From the NCBI RefSeq assembly GCF_000711225.1, contig NZ_JOMG01000005.1, positions 372,001 to 436,000 on the forward strand: a stretch of DNA of 64,000 nucleotides. The letters are read 5' to 3'. Under the pieces are notes generated by a model. That model searched no databases, was not told the origin of the DNA, and was given only the letters and a program-made list of their open reading frames with translations. Position 1 is the first letter of the stretch, and the number at the start of each line of letters is the position of its first letter. Below, piece by piece: positions 27,491 through 36,073 of the stretch. A program made the position numbers and the translations under genes. The DNA is from Pelobacter seleniigenes DSM 18267. Lineage in GTDB: Bacteria; Desulfobacterota; Desulfuromonadia; Desulfuromonadales; Geopsychrobacteraceae.

Positions 27491-28289
27491 AAGTAAGTGT
27501 GAGTGGCAGAATTTGTCGGGTTTTGTTGAAGCATATAACCGTACCAATGCCACAAACTACGTATGGTCAGAATGCTTGGATAATATACCAGATGACAGGC
27601 CAAATCCTGAGTGCAGGCTTACTTCACCTGACAATAAAGATATAGTTCTTGAACATAAACTTATCACTTGGCCCCCAGATCACTTACGTCAACACAGAAC
27701 ACATCATGATTTTATGGAAGCAATTGTTAGCAATCTAAACCATCAATTTCATGACGCGTTTTACATTCTAGAAGCAAATGCTTCGGATTTGGTCCTGGTC
27801 AAACGCAAAGTGGAAGGCTGGGCCCTGAGCATATCCCAACAAATAATTGCAAATCAAAATATGGTTAGAAGTAACGGTTACATAAATGGGTCACAACCTT
27901 TCAAATGGAATTTTCGTCTAATTTCAAAAATAGAAAGGGATGACGACATGCCGGAAAAAGGTGTGGGGGTAACCCTTAATGTTCCAGATACCGCTATGTC
28001 TTTCTCGAATGAAGATGAAATAGAAATGAATAACGGAGTTAAGGAAATTTTCTTAAAACACCTTGAAAGAGCCGATAAAAAGTTTGTTGGCTATGACGAA
28101 TGTATAAAATTATTCATAACGGAAATCTATGGTGACAATTACCTGCTCGACCATAAATTAATTGAAATCATTGCTAACGAGGTCGTACTTCCGAAAAGCA
28201 TTGACCAGATCTGGGTTGGACACCCTGTTTGGTTGAACGAGACAGAATTCAAGACTGGTTACAAACAAGTTAACCTAAAAAAGACATAA
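27468..28289 (+). CDS. uncharacterised 273-residue protein
   Basis: I do not recognise the family. The protein has no signal peptide or membrane helix. An N-terminal region contains DIVLEHKLITWPPDHLRQHR, where an E-x-K pair after a hydrophobic strand could be a PD-(D/E)xK-type nuclease feature, but this is weak. The ATG follows GAGGAA closely, and the repeat GAATCAAAATAACCGA lies immediately upstream, as it does before the 26853 gene. Codon use is AT-rich like the rest of this cargo block. Confidence 0.6.
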   Translation: MFRCLPNKSKCEWQNLSGFVEAYNRTNATNYVWSECLDNIPDDRPNPECRLTSPDNKDIVLEHKLITWPPDHLRQHRTHHDFMEAIVSNLNHQFHDAFYILEANASDLVLVKRKVEGWALSISQQIIANQNMVRSNGYINGSQPFKWNFRLISKIERDDDMPEKGVGVTLNVPDTAMSFSNEDEIEMNNGVKEIFLKHLERADKKFVGYDECIKLFITEIYGDNYLLDHKLIEIIANEVVLPKSIDQIWVGHPVWLNETEFKTGYKQVNLKKT

Positions 28290-28735
28290 CAGTTGTCAGG
28301 TCCCCGACCGTTAAGAGGCTCAATAACTAGGTAGCCGTAAAATTTGGCCAACTTTGGACAGCCACGAGAGTTTTCATGGGGAAGTGTCCTGCATCTGGAA
28401 GGCTGGGGGCGCAGATCTTTTTTTTGAATCAGAATAACCGATTGAGGTCGGCCATAGATCTACGAATCAGTTGCAGTGGGCCTGCTCATTGCAACTGATA
28501 GCACCATCTGCTGAGTAGCATAACTGTTCAAAAATCAAAAAATTTCTTTTGAAAATCAGATAACTATTCTCCGGCATCCTCACCTTGAGACTTATGACAG
28601 GATATTTCACAGGTACTTCCTGATGAAGCTCACCTGCCATAAGTCAGTAAAACAATTTTAGGTATCCGGATTTTATGATTGAGATCAGATAATAAATTGA
28701 CCTTTTGTTGGCGATGATTTCCCGTGTGCAGCTTG
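28290..28735. other. gene-free stretch with a short repeat and an inverted repeat
   Basis: No credible gene on either strand. It contains a third copy of GAATCAGAATAACCGA at 28426-28441, here with no gene after it. An inverted repeat GACTTATGACAGG (28589-28601) / CCTGCCATAAGTC (28633-28645) matches at 12 of 13 positions with a 31-base spacer. The stretch ends at the convergent stop of ccdB. Confidence 0.45.
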
Positions 28736-29038
28736 TCAAACTCCGGTAAACAGAAAATCGAGTGAAGCTATTATTTCGTCGCGTTGCAAAACTGCTGAGT
28801 TGATTTTATTTTTCAAAGTCGATGCCGGAATAGCCGCCAGCAAGTGCGTCATGAGGATATAGTCAACTCCTTCAATACGAATTACAGGATTGAGAATTTT
28901 CATTCTTTTCGAAACTTCTTCAACGGCAACCAACGGCGCAACGACTCTCGTAGAAAGTATGTCTATAATTTCATCCTGAAGATCCATCAAGTATGGAACA
29001 CTGCTAGATGGTGAGCCGTAAATGTCAAATTTCGCCAT
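28736..29038 (-). CDS. ccdB: CcdB-family toxin (DNA gyrase poison)
   Basis: The 100-residue protein begins MAKFDIYGSPSSSVPYLMDL and ends with SLDFLFTGV, both diagnostic for CcdB, with STRVVAPLV and LNPVIRIEGVDYILMTHLLA between them. CcdB traps DNA gyrase in the cleaved complex and kills cells that lose the antitoxin. The ATG at 29038 overlaps the ccdA stop (TGATG), the usual coupling. In the transposon it may stabilise the element. It appears full length. Confidence 0.93.
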   Translation of the reverse strand: MAKFDIYGSPSSSVPYLMDLQDEIIDILSTRVVAPLVAVEEVSKRMKILNPVIRIEGVDYILMTHLLAAIPASTLKNKINSAVLQRDEIIASLDFLFTGV

Positions 29039-29271
29039 CAGAATTGCCTTAGTCCCTCGCTCCAAATGCCCTTGCGATCCACATATTTATTGGCCGCCTC
29101 AATCGCTTCTTGATTGGTTTTCAGCCACTCTTCCCGATCACGGTTTCCTAGTATCTGTTCCAAACTTTGTTCCAGGGTTTTTGACAGATTGATTTTGTTT
29201 TGTTTGGCCCGTTGTAGAAGATCGCTTCTAATGCTGAGATTTGCCGATTGTTTGCGGGCTGTGTTCCCCAT
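29038..29271 (-). CDS. ccdA: CcdA-family antitoxin
   Basis: The 77-residue protein has an N-terminal ribbon-helix-helix-like DNA-binding half (ARKQSANLSIRSDLLQRAK) and a C-terminal toxin-binding half ending WSEGLRQF, typical for CcdA. The start at 29271 has AGGAGG seven bases upstream; an earlier in-frame ATG at 29313 does not. It directly precedes and overlaps ccdB. It should repress its own operon and neutralise CcdB. Confidence 0.92.
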   Translation of the reverse strand: MGNTARKQSANLSIRSDLLQRAKQNKINLSKTLEQSLEQILGNRDREEWLKTNQEAIEAANKYVDRKGIWSEGLRQF

Positions 29272-29494
29272 AAATACCTCCTGCGCATTTGTATGCGCAT
29301 AATAACTTTTCACTCAAAGACTGTCAAATAATTCAATCATAAAATCCGGAAACCCACAATTTTGAAGTCGACAATTCTTGGAATGCCTCAATTCTTCTAA
29401 GATTTAAGAAAAATTTCCTCACAGGACTGATGTTTAAGATAAAATACCATGTGAGAACAAGATCTTCTGATGGCGAATCCACCTGAGGTATTTT

Positions 29495-29932
29495 ATGAGC
29501 ACTAAAGAATCAATTTTTTACAGGGAGATTTTCCACCTATACAAAGAATGCTTCGACGAGGCCGCTATTTACCTGGAGGGGCGTGTTCTGAACGCATGCC
29601 TGGAGACATCTGATGGGCAATCAAGACTTATGGTACGAATTCCCACACAGGTTTGGGAGATAATTCGACGGCATTCTGAGATGGACAATCTGGTTAAAGA
29701 GGCTGGGCGAAGTGATGGCGAACTCCATGATTTAGCTGAGAACTTCGTCAAGACCCGTTTAGAAATGTCAAAGGATAGTATGAATCGGGTTTCTGGAATA
29801 GCTGTATATGGCTCGCCAGATGATCCTTTCGAAAATCAGATAGAAAAGGGAGTTGCACATCTGTTGGAAAAGCGTCAACGAGCTCGAAACTTGCTTCAGG
29901 CTATTGAAAAGTTTCCTGGTATCAATCAGTAG
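29495..29932 (+). CDS. uncharacterised 145-residue protein
   Basis: I do not recognise the family. The protein is acidic and mostly helical, with RLMVRIPTQVWEIIRRHSEM in the centre that may form a beta-strand plus helix. No motif suggests an enzyme. GAGG lies about 9 bases before the ATG. It is followed after 33 bases by the HigA/Xre-like antitoxin gene in the same direction, so it may belong to the same operon. Confidence 0.55.
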   Translation: MSTKESIFYREIFHLYKECFDEAAIYLEGRVLNACLETSDGQSRLMVRIPTQVWEIIRRHSEMDNLVKEAGRSDGELHDLAENFVKTRLEMSKDSMNRVSGIAVYGSPDDPFENQIEKGVAHLLEKRQRARNLLQAIEKFPGINQ

Positions 29933-29965
29933 ACATAAAGGAAACCCGTGCCGTTGGAGAGGGTC

Positions 29966-30607
29966 ATGAACACAGAAACAGCCAAACAAATAGAAGCTTC
30001 CTTCTTGGAATTTTTCGAGAAAACCCAGCGGGCCCTTGAAATCAAAACGGAGGATGATTATCAGTTTGCACTGGATCTCCTGGAATACGTTATGAATAAG
30101 GCCGAGGATCGGGAAGGGGAACCGCGACTTCACTTAATCAACCTGCTTTTTGATACAATCGAAGAATATGAGAGCAACCTTGAAAGTACTCAGCTTTTTG
30201 ATAAAGAGATTGAAGCAATGGATCCGCATGCATCGATGCTGAGGGTACTGATTGACCAGTACGATCTCGATATAAAGCCGGGGGCTGCCGGGGGCATCCT
30301 AAAGCACATTCAGGGGAAATCCTCAATGACCGACGAAGAATCGTTATTAAATGGAATTCAGAAATCCTCTGAAACCGGTTCTTGGCCATCGTTAATTCTC
30401 TCTTTGAGAAAAAACTGGATAAACTCCATATCTCCAGGCGCAATAGAAAAGGTCAAATCCATTTTCGAAGATGAGGACTCAGCCGTGAAATGGCTGACTG
30501 AAGAAAATAGAGCGCTGGGCCGAATCCCAATCGAACTTATTTCAGAAGGACGCGAACAGGAGGTCTTGGATGTTTTGGGAAGAATTGAGTGGGGCGTGTT
30601 CTCTTGA
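29966..30607 (+). CDS. HigA/Xre-like antitoxin with a toxin-binding (MbcA/ParS-type) C-terminus
   Basis: The 213-residue protein has two parts. The N-terminal half resembles the helical HigA antitoxin, with a degenerate helix-turn-helix around MLRVLIDQYDLDIKPGAAGG and ILKHIQGKSSMTDEE. The C-terminal 60 residues contain RALGRIPIELISEGREQEVL followed by LGRIEWGVFS, the pattern of the Xre-associated toxin-binding domain of RES-type systems. The expected RES toxin is not downstream; only a 35-codon remnant of another gene follows. GGAGAGG precedes the ATG at 29966. A degraded copy of the helix-turn-helix part lies at 31322-31405. The fused arrangement and the missing toxin are unusual. Confidence 0.55.
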   Translation: MNTETAKQIEASFLEFFEKTQRALEIKTEDDYQFALDLLEYVMNKAEDREGEPRLHLINLLFDTIEEYESNLESTQLFDKEIEAMDPHASMLRVLIDQYDLDIKPGAAGGILKHIQGKSSMTDEESLLNGIQKSSETGSWPSLILSLRKNWINSISPGAIEKVKSIFEDEDSAVKWLTEENRALGRIPIELISEGREQEVLDVLGRIEWGVFS

Positions 30608-30708
30608 AAATCTACCTCGAAACTGAATTCACAAGCCTCGGAAATCCGAAACTTATCAGTATTGCCTTGGCTCTCAGATGGCAAAGTCGGAAATCGTCTC
30701 TATTTTAA
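30604..30708 (+). pseudogene. remnant of a 3'-5' exoribonuclease-like (DEDD) gene
   Basis: The frame LKIYLETEFTSLGNPKLISI starts at a TTG that overlaps the preceding stop (TTGA) and resembles the start of small DEDD-type exonucleases (KIYxDTEFTxxxxPKLISIG), with the first catalytic Asp changed to Glu. It stops after 35 codons, so it is at most a fragment. Confidence 0.4.
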
Positions 30709-31000
30709 ACTCGGATCTCATCTGGACCTTGTCCAATATGGAGGGTGTAAAGATCTTTGTGTATCTGCTCCTCTTGATATCCGGTTGTTCAAATATCAGC
30801 CAATTAATTTTGGAAAAAGATTTCTGATACTATTAGATAATTCGCAAAAATAGGCACATATAAAAAATGCCTTTGGTGACTGTTCAGTGTATATGCTTTT
30901 AAATATGGAATGGTATATTCTGAAAAGTAAAGCAATGCTTCCATATCTTGGACTGGTTGTAGTGCTAAAATCTAAAAATTTTAACTAAAAGAGCCTCTGT

Positions 31001-31300
31001 ATGAAAATTTTTGGGGAAAAGGTCATTAAAACGGTTGTCGATTGTGCCTGTGATGTTTGTGGGAAAAGTCTCTTTATAGATGTTGATGGTGAAAAATTCG
31101 AAGAAGCAGGAGAACTTAAGGCGCAATGGGGATATGGTTCCAAAGAAGATGGAATCGCTTATCATTTAGATTTATGTGAAGACTGCTTTAAAGTTGCTTT
31201 ACTAGCATTAAAAGATCATCGAAGGAATCTGGTTATGTTTGATGAAATCCAAGAACTTCCAGACGAGAATTTTGGGATTGATGAATTTCGTACCCTTTAA
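31001..31300 (+). CDS. small zinc-ribbon-like protein
   Basis: The 99-residue protein has cysteine pairs CACDVCGKSL near residue 15 and LCEDCFKVAL near residue 57, spaced as in a zinc ribbon. There is no other recognisable domain. It starts MKIFGEKVIKTVV. The ribosome binding site is weak. It lies alone between the antitoxin-like gene and its degraded copy. The function is unknown. Confidence 0.6.
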   Translation: MKIFGEKVIKTVVDCACDVCGKSLFIDVDGEKFEEAGELKAQWGYGSKEDGIAYHLDLCEDCFKVALLALKDHRRNLVMFDEIQELPDENFGIDEFRTL

Positions 31301-31321
31301 ATTGAATCTGGATTGCAAAAG

Positions 31322-31405
31322 AAGGGAGCGGCTAAAAGCATCTTAAAACATGTTCAGGGGAATTCCTCCGTGACCGATGAGGAATCACGGGACAGAGGGC
31401 TGTGA
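31322..31405 (+). pseudogene. degraded copy of part of the HigA/Xre-like antitoxin
   Basis: The translation KKGAAKSILKHVQGNSSVTD plus EES matches KPGAAGGILKHIQGKSSMTD plus EES of the gene at 29966 at about 17 of 23 positions, then runs into a stop. No start codon belongs to it. It marks a past duplication or recombination of the antitoxin gene. Confidence 0.6.
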
Positions 31406-31537
31406 GGAATCCAATCCCTTTCTGCCGGGGGTAACTGGGGCGGTCTTCTATATGTCAAAAATCGAAAACCGAATTTTGACAATTAATTTTCGATCAAATC
31501 CCAACCCATTCCGCAAGTTGGCTTATTTTAAGAAAGG

Positions 31538-31563
31538 CGTCGGAACATTTCCGGCGTTTTTTT
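31538..31563 (+). terminator. rho-independent terminator
   Basis: CGTCGGAA (31538-31545) pairs with TTCCGGCG (31549-31556), with one G-U pair and a short loop, followed by seven T. It lies between the degraded antitoxin copy and the Phd gene. Confidence 0.6.
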
Positions 31564-31636
31564 ACTTAAGATATGACATCCTCTCTCATATCGCTTAGCC
31601 CCTACCGGGGAGTACAAAATTGATCGTAGATCTAAT

Positions 31637-31656
31637 TAGGACGATATTTGGTCCTA
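31637..31656 (+). promoter_or_regulatory. palindromic operator before the Phd/YefM antitoxin
   Basis: TAGGAC (31637-31642) and GTCCTA (31651-31656) form a perfect 6+6 inverted repeat immediately upstream of GGAGGA (31658-31663) and the ATG at 31670. Phd-type antitoxins bind such palindromes to repress their own operon. Confidence 0.5.
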
Positions 31657-31669
31657 TGGAGGATTTTTC

Positions 31670-31945
31670 ATGAAGCTATCCAGTCAAAATACACCAATCA
31701 GTTATCTGAAGGCGGCTATTGGAAAAAATGAACGTAACCAGGCCAAGCAAGGAGCCCCCCTAGTTATCGCCCAGAATGGAGAAGCTAAGGTCGTATTGCA
31801 AACTATGGAAAGTTGTGAGCAAACACAGGGGAATATGGTTCTTATGAAAATTCTTGCTCTTGGTATGCGACAAATTAAGGAAGGTAAATATCAACCTGCT
31901 GGAGATGTTGTTATGAAGCTCCGTGCCCGGAGCACAAATATCTGA
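31670..31945 (+). CDS. Phd/YefM-family antitoxin, toxin partner missing
   Basis: The 91-residue protein starts MKLSSQNTPISYLKA and contains QGAPLVIAQNGEAKVVLQTM, the core of the Phd/YefM DNA-binding fold, with a C-terminal toxin-neutralising tail. It has a strong GGAGGA site and a palindromic operator. A ParE- or Doc-type toxin would be expected directly downstream, but the next 340 bases have no such frame, so this is an orphan antitoxin. Orphans may protect against related toxins. Confidence 0.85.
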   Translation: MKLSSQNTPISYLKAAIGKNERNQAKQGAPLVIAQNGEAKVVLQTMESCEQTQGNMVLMKILALGMRQIKEGKYQPAGDVVMKLRARSTNI

Positions 31946-32288
31946 TGATTTTGCAGGGGCTTCAAATCTAGTCGGTTTATTATGGTCTACATATCAGGAT
32001 GGGCGGCATGTTCAAACTGAAGGGTTCAAGTTTAAAAAGAGCATTTAGACTTTCCCCAACTTTCGGATTAAAGATGGGTTCGATTTGTTATGATGATTAA
32101 GACTGGTTTTTTATTGATATTGGCGTTCATTTAACGTACCTTCTAAGGGCTTAAATTCCCTTGTGATTTTCTCTTGGGGGGATGGGATTCACGGCCGGAT
32201 ATTTGTCTCAAGGATCGTAACTTACTATATCTTGCGGGCTTTTTTATTGGAGTGATCAACTTGGGCCGTGCTGGAGGGATTCGGCTAG
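31946..32288. other. gene-free stretch before hsdR
   Basis: About 340 bases with no credible gene or strong repeat. It probably holds the promoter of the restriction-modification operon, but I could not identify convincing -35/-10 boxes. Confidence 0.4.
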
Positions 32289-34634
32289 ATGAAAAGGTCT
32301 TTGTCCGAACGCGACATCTGCACTAGGTACATTACACCCGCAGTTAAATCAGCTGGATGGGATCTTCATTTCCAGATTCGCGAAGAAGTCTGCTTCACGG
32401 CCGGCCGAATCATCGTCCGCGGCAAGCTCCATTCTCGCGGCAAGGCCAAGCGCGCAGATTACGTCCTTTATCACATGCCCAACCAGCCCATTGCCGTTAT
32501 CGAGGCGAAAGACAATAACCACAGCATCGGCCATGGCATGCAACAGGCGCTTGATTATGCCGAAGCGCTCGATGTACCGTTTGCGTTCAGCTCCAATGGC
32601 GACGGCTTTCTCTTCCATGACCGGACAGGTCAGTCGACCCCGGTCGAGCAGCAACTGACCCTCAAAAACTTTCCCTCACCTAGTGATCTGTGGCAGCGCT
32701 ACAAGCAGTGGAAGGGGTTCGATATCTCGACCGAGGGAATTGTCGAGCAGCCTTATTACTCCGACGGCAGCGGCCGGGAGCCGAGATACTACCAGCGAGT
32801 CGCGATTAACCGTACCGTGGAGGCTATCGCCAAGGGGCAGAATCGCCTTCTGCTTGTCATGGCCACCGGCACCGGCAAGACCTACACCGCCTTCCAGATC
32901 ATCTGGCGCCTATGGAAGTCTCGCACCAAGAAGCGCATCCTCTTCCTGGCCGATCGTAACATCCTGGTTGACCAGACCAAGACCAACGACTTCAAGCCGT
33001 TCGGCCAGACGATGACCAAGATCGAAAAACGCCAGGCGAACAAAGCCTATGAGATCTACCTCTCCCTCTATCAGGCAGTCACCGGTAATGAAGAGGAGAA
33101 GAACATCTACAAGCAGTTCTCGCCCGACTTCTTCGACCTGGTGGTGATCGACGAATGTCATCGCGGCAGCGCCGCCGAGGATTCGGCCTGGCGGGAGATT
33201 CTCGATTACTTTTCCAGCGCCACCCACATCGGCCTGACCGCCACGCCCAAGGAAACCAAGGACGTCTCCAATATCACCTACTTTGGCGAGCCGGTTTACA
33301 CCTACTCGCTGCGGCAGGGGATCGACGACGGATTTCTCGCGCCTTACAAGGTTGTGCGTATCGATCTCGACAAGGATTTGCAGGGCTGGCGGCCCGAGAA
33401 GGGCCAGACCGACAAGAACGGCAACCTGATCGAGGACCGCATCTATAACCTCAGGGATATGGACCGCAACCTGGTGATGGAGCTGCGCACCCGGTTGGTC
33501 GCGAAAAAGGTCACCGAGTTTCTCAAGGCGAGCAACCGCTTCGACAAGACCATCGTCTTCTGCGAAGACATCGACCACGCCGATAGGATGCGGCAGGAGT
33601 TAGTCAACCAGAACGCCGACCTCGCCGCCGAAAACAACAAGTACGTCATGAAGATCACCGGCGACGATAATCTCGGCAAGATGGAGTTGGACAACTTCAT
33701 CGATCCCGAAAGCCGCTACCCGGTTATCGCGACCACCTCGCGGCTGATGAACACCGGCGTCGATGCCCAGACCTGCAAGCTGATCGTCCTCGACCAGACC
33801 ATCAATTCGATGACGATCTTCAAGCAGGTTATCGGACGCGGTACGCGCATCAATGAGGACTTCGACAAGTATTACTTCACCATCATTGACTTCAAGAAGG
33901 CAACAGAGCTGTTCGCCGATCCCGATTTCGATGGCGATCCCGTTGTCATTTATGAACCGGGTCCCGACGATCCTCCTTTGCCGCCGGATGGCCCCGAAGG
34001 CGATGAGCCACCGGTGCCTCTCGAGCCTCCTGTTCCGCCGGGAGGAGAGGACGATCCTGAACCTCGCGTCAAATACGTGGTCGGTGATGTGCCATTCTTC
34101 GTTGTTGCCGAGCGGGTTCAATACTACGGACCAGACGGCAAGCTGATTACTGAATCGTTGAAGGATTACACCCGCAAAACCGTTCAGAAAGAATTCGCTA
34201 CGCTGGATGACTTTTTACGTCGCTGGACCAGTGTAGATAAAAAGCAGGCTCTGGTAGACGAACTGGCTGAACAGGGTGTGCTCTGGGAGGCATTGGCCGA
34301 GGATGTCGGCAAGGACTTCGGCCCCTTCGACCTGATCTGCCACGTTGCCTTCGATCAGCCCGCTTTGACGCGTCGAGAGCGTGCGGAGAACGTGCGCAAG
34401 CGCAACTATTTCACGAAGTACGGCGATCAGGCGCGGCAGGTTCTGGAAGCATTGCTGGACAAATATGCTGACGAGGGGGTTGAGAATATCGAAGACCCAA
34501 GAGTCCTGAGGATTAATCCTTTTGACCAGTTCGGCACGCCGATAGAGATCGTCAACCAGATATTCGGCGGTCGCAAAAAGTACGAAGAAGCTCTGCGGGA
34601 GATGGAAGAGCAGTTGTACTCAAGGGAGGGGTAG
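32289..34634 (+). CDS. hsdR: type I restriction enzyme, R (restriction/translocase) subunit
   Basis: The 781-residue protein has an N-terminal PD-(D/E)xK nuclease ([20 protein letters not shown]72-A-K74) and then a superfamily 2 motor with Walker [12 protein letters not shown] at about residue 192 and the DEAD-like box [11 protein letters not shown] second helicase lobe follows ([21 protein letters not shown]). A proline- and acid-rich linker occupies about residues 555-600. The C-terminal region contains the subunit-assembly helices. With HsdM and HsdS it cleaves DNA unmethylated at the target site after translocation. It is full length and begins the hsdR-Sel1-x-y-hsdM-hsdS operon. Higher GC content than neighbouring cargo indicates separate acquisition. 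Confidence 0.95.
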   Translation: MKRSLSERDICTRYITPAVKSAGWDLHFQIREEVCFTAGRIIVRGKLHSRGKAKRADYVLYHMPNQPIAVIEAKDNNHSIGHGMQQALDYAEALDVPFAFSSNGDGFLFHDRTGQSTPVEQQLTLKNFPSPSDLWQRYKQWKGFDISTEGIVEQPYYSDGSGREPRYYQRVAINRTVEAIAKGQNRLLLVMATGTGKTYTAFQIIWRLWKSRTKKRILFLADRNILVDQTKTNDFKPFGQTMTKIEKRQANKAYEIYLSLYQAVTGNEEEKNIYKQFSPDFFDLVVIDECHRGSAAEDSAWREILDYFSSATHIGLTATPKETKDVSNITYFGEPVYTYSLRQGIDDGFLAPYKVVRIDLDKDLQGWRPEKGQTDKNGNLIEDRIYNLRDMDRNLVMELRTRLVAKKVTEFLKASNRFDKTIVFCEDIDHADRMRQELVNQNADLAAENNKYVMKITGDDNLGKMELDNFIDPESRYPVIATTSRLMNTGVDAQTCKLIVLDQTINSMTIFKQVIGRGTRINEDFDKYYFTIIDFKKATELFADPDFDGDPVVIYEPGPDDPPLPPDGPEGDEPPVPLEPPVPPGGEDDPEPRVKYVVGDVPFFVVAERVQYYGPDGKLITESLKDYTRKTVQKEFATLDDFLRRWTSVDKKQALVDELAEQGVLWEALAEDVGKDFGPFDLICHVAFDQPALTRRERAENVRKRNYFTKYGDQARQVLEALLDKYADEGVENIEDPRVLRINPFDQFGTPIEIVNQIFGGRKKYEEALREMEEQLYSREG

Positions 34635-35237
34635 ATGCCACTGGAAAAATTCAAGGAACTCTATGCTCTCGCGGAGAAGGGTGATTCCTCAGCGCAATAC
34701 AATTTAGGGGTCTTGTTTGCCAAGTCAGACGATGGCGCCAGTAGATCGAGGACAGCAAAGCAGGCGATTGATTGGTGGAAGAAGGCCGCTGCCCAGGGAC
34801 ATTCGCTGGCGAAATACAATCTGGGCCATTGTTACTCCTCCGGTGATCTGGTCGCTACAAACGGGAAAGAGGCCGTGAGGTGGTTTAAGTTGGCTGCTGA
34901 GGACGCAATGCCTCAGGCGCAATTTGCGCTCGGACTCCTTTATCAGCAGGGGCGACTCGTAGAACGCGACATGGAGCAAGCTCTGCACTGGTATCTGGAA
35001 GCGTCCAGGCAAGGCTTTCCTCAAGCCATCTTCAACCTTGCGGATATCTACTCTCAAAAGGGCGAGTATTACGATCTGGCGAAGGCTTTCAAGTTCTTTT
35101 ATATCGCCCTGGCGTTTGGTGACGAAAATGCCGCTCCGCGTTTGAAGGCACTGGGCCTGGAGATGACAGAAGAGCAGATCCGGCAGGCGCAACAGGAAGC
35201 GCAAGCTGTTCTGGCATCGGCGAAGCGAGATTCCTGA
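34635..35237 (+). CDS. Sel1-repeat (TPR-like) protein within the type I restriction operon
   Basis: The 200-residue protein is built of about four Sel1-like repeats (AQYNLGVLFAKSDDG, AKYNLGHCYSSGDL, AQFALGLLYQQGRLVERD, AIFNLADIYSQKGEY). Sel1 proteins mediate protein-protein contacts. No signal peptide is present, so it is cytoplasmic. Its ATG starts directly after the hsdR stop (TAGATG) and the next gene begins one base after its stop, so it is tightly coupled to the restriction operon. The specific role is unknown; it could scaffold or regulate the restriction complex. Confidence 0.85.
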   Translation: MPLEKFKELYALAEKGDSSAQYNLGVLFAKSDDGASRSRTAKQAIDWWKKAAAQGHSLAKYNLGHCYSSGDLVATNGKEAVRWFKLAAEDAMPQAQFALGLLYQQGRLVERDMEQALHWYLEASRQGFPQAIFNLADIYSQKGEYYDLAKAFKFFYIALAFGDENAAPRLKALGLEMTEEQIRQAQQEAQAVLASAKRDS

Positions 35238-35238
35238 A

Positions 35239-35829
35239 GTGAAGATTTATTGCCGCCCGCATCGGAACCGCCACGCGGAAAATGAATTCTTTGACTTTCT
35301 GCTCGAAAGCTTCCCGGGCGCAGAGCATCTCAATGAGCGCTTTCCCCTGAAGGGTAGTCTGTTGTCGCGACCAGTCTTCCGCGATGCACTTGTACAGTGC
35401 CTGAAAGCAGATGCTCTTTTGCCGTCGAATGCTAAGGCTAGTTGCCTGGAGGCCTTGAAACTGAGCCCTGAGCAAATTTATGTCACCACGAATCCCGATC
35501 GAATTTCAGTGGATATGGTTCTTGTGCAGTCGAGCACACCGGTGTATGTCGAGTTCCACGAAAAGCAGCACCGCCTCCTGAGTGATAACCGACCCAAGAA
35601 TGTATATGACATCAAAGGGAATACATACCCTGTCCCCCGGGGACTTCAAAGGCTCGTGAGGGATGTCTGGCGGTGTTTGTATCTCAAGCCGTTCTGCATC
35701 GTCTGGAAGGATTGGTTTGAGACGGGTGGCGAAGTTTTTATTTTGCCTAGCGCCAACAGTTTTGAAGAATTTGTGACGCCCGATAAATTCAGTTTTCAGG
35801 ACTTTTTGCAGCCGTATCTGAACTCTTGA
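35239..35829 (+). CDS. uncharacterised protein within the type I restriction operon
   Basis: I do not recognise this 196-residue protein. A central segment ISVDMVLVQSSTPVYVEFHE followed by KQHR resembles the D-(x)n-E-x-x core of PD-(D/E)xK nucleases, but the lysine position is not clean. It starts with GTG one base after the Sel1 gene. Being between hsdR and hsdM in the same direction suggests an accessory role in the restriction system. The alternative is an unrelated inserted gene. Confidence 0.6.
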   Translation: MKIYCRPHRNRHAENEFFDFLLESFPGAEHLNERFPLKGSLLSRPVFRDALVQCLKADALLPSNAKASCLEALKLSPEQIYVTTNPDRISVDMVLVQSSTPVYVEFHEKQHRLLSDNRPKNVYDIKGNTYPVPRGLQRLVRDVWRCLYLKPFCIVWKDWFETGGEVFILPSANSFEEFVTPDKFSFQDFLQPYLNS

Positions 35830-35863
35830 GCTGAAGTACCAAGGCTGAAGCATAGGAGACCTT

Positions 35864-36055
35864 ATGGCCAACCTTCCAGGACCACAACCCGATATCAAGT
35901 TTTGCCCGATCTGCAAGGCAAATATGCGTAACGTACCGCGTAACGAAATGAAGTCCCGCGCTTATCGGCGCAAGGACGGAACCGTTTCAGAGCATACCCA
36001 CACCTATGAGTGTCTCGACTGCAAGACCAGGTTTGAGATCAACCAGGATCAATAA
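35864..36055 (+). CDS. small zinc-ribbon protein within the type I restriction operon
   Basis: The 63-residue protein has the pairs CPICKAN and CLDCKTRF separated by about 36 residues, a zinc-ribbon spacing. The linker is basic (RRKDGTVSEHTHTYE). It may bind nucleic acid or a partner protein. AGGAGACC precedes the ATG. It lies 18 bases before hsdM. Function unknown. Confidence 0.7.
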   Translation: MANLPGPQPDIKFCPICKANMRNVPRNEMKSRAYRRKDGTVSEHTHTYECLDCKTRFEINQDQ

Positions 36056-36073
36056 GAAGGAGCAATAAGCAGC

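Noticed and set aside
31377-31598. 73-residue protein after the degraded antitoxin copy
   Set aside because: It reads through the antitoxin remnant in another frame and into a terminator hairpin, with no family resemblance.
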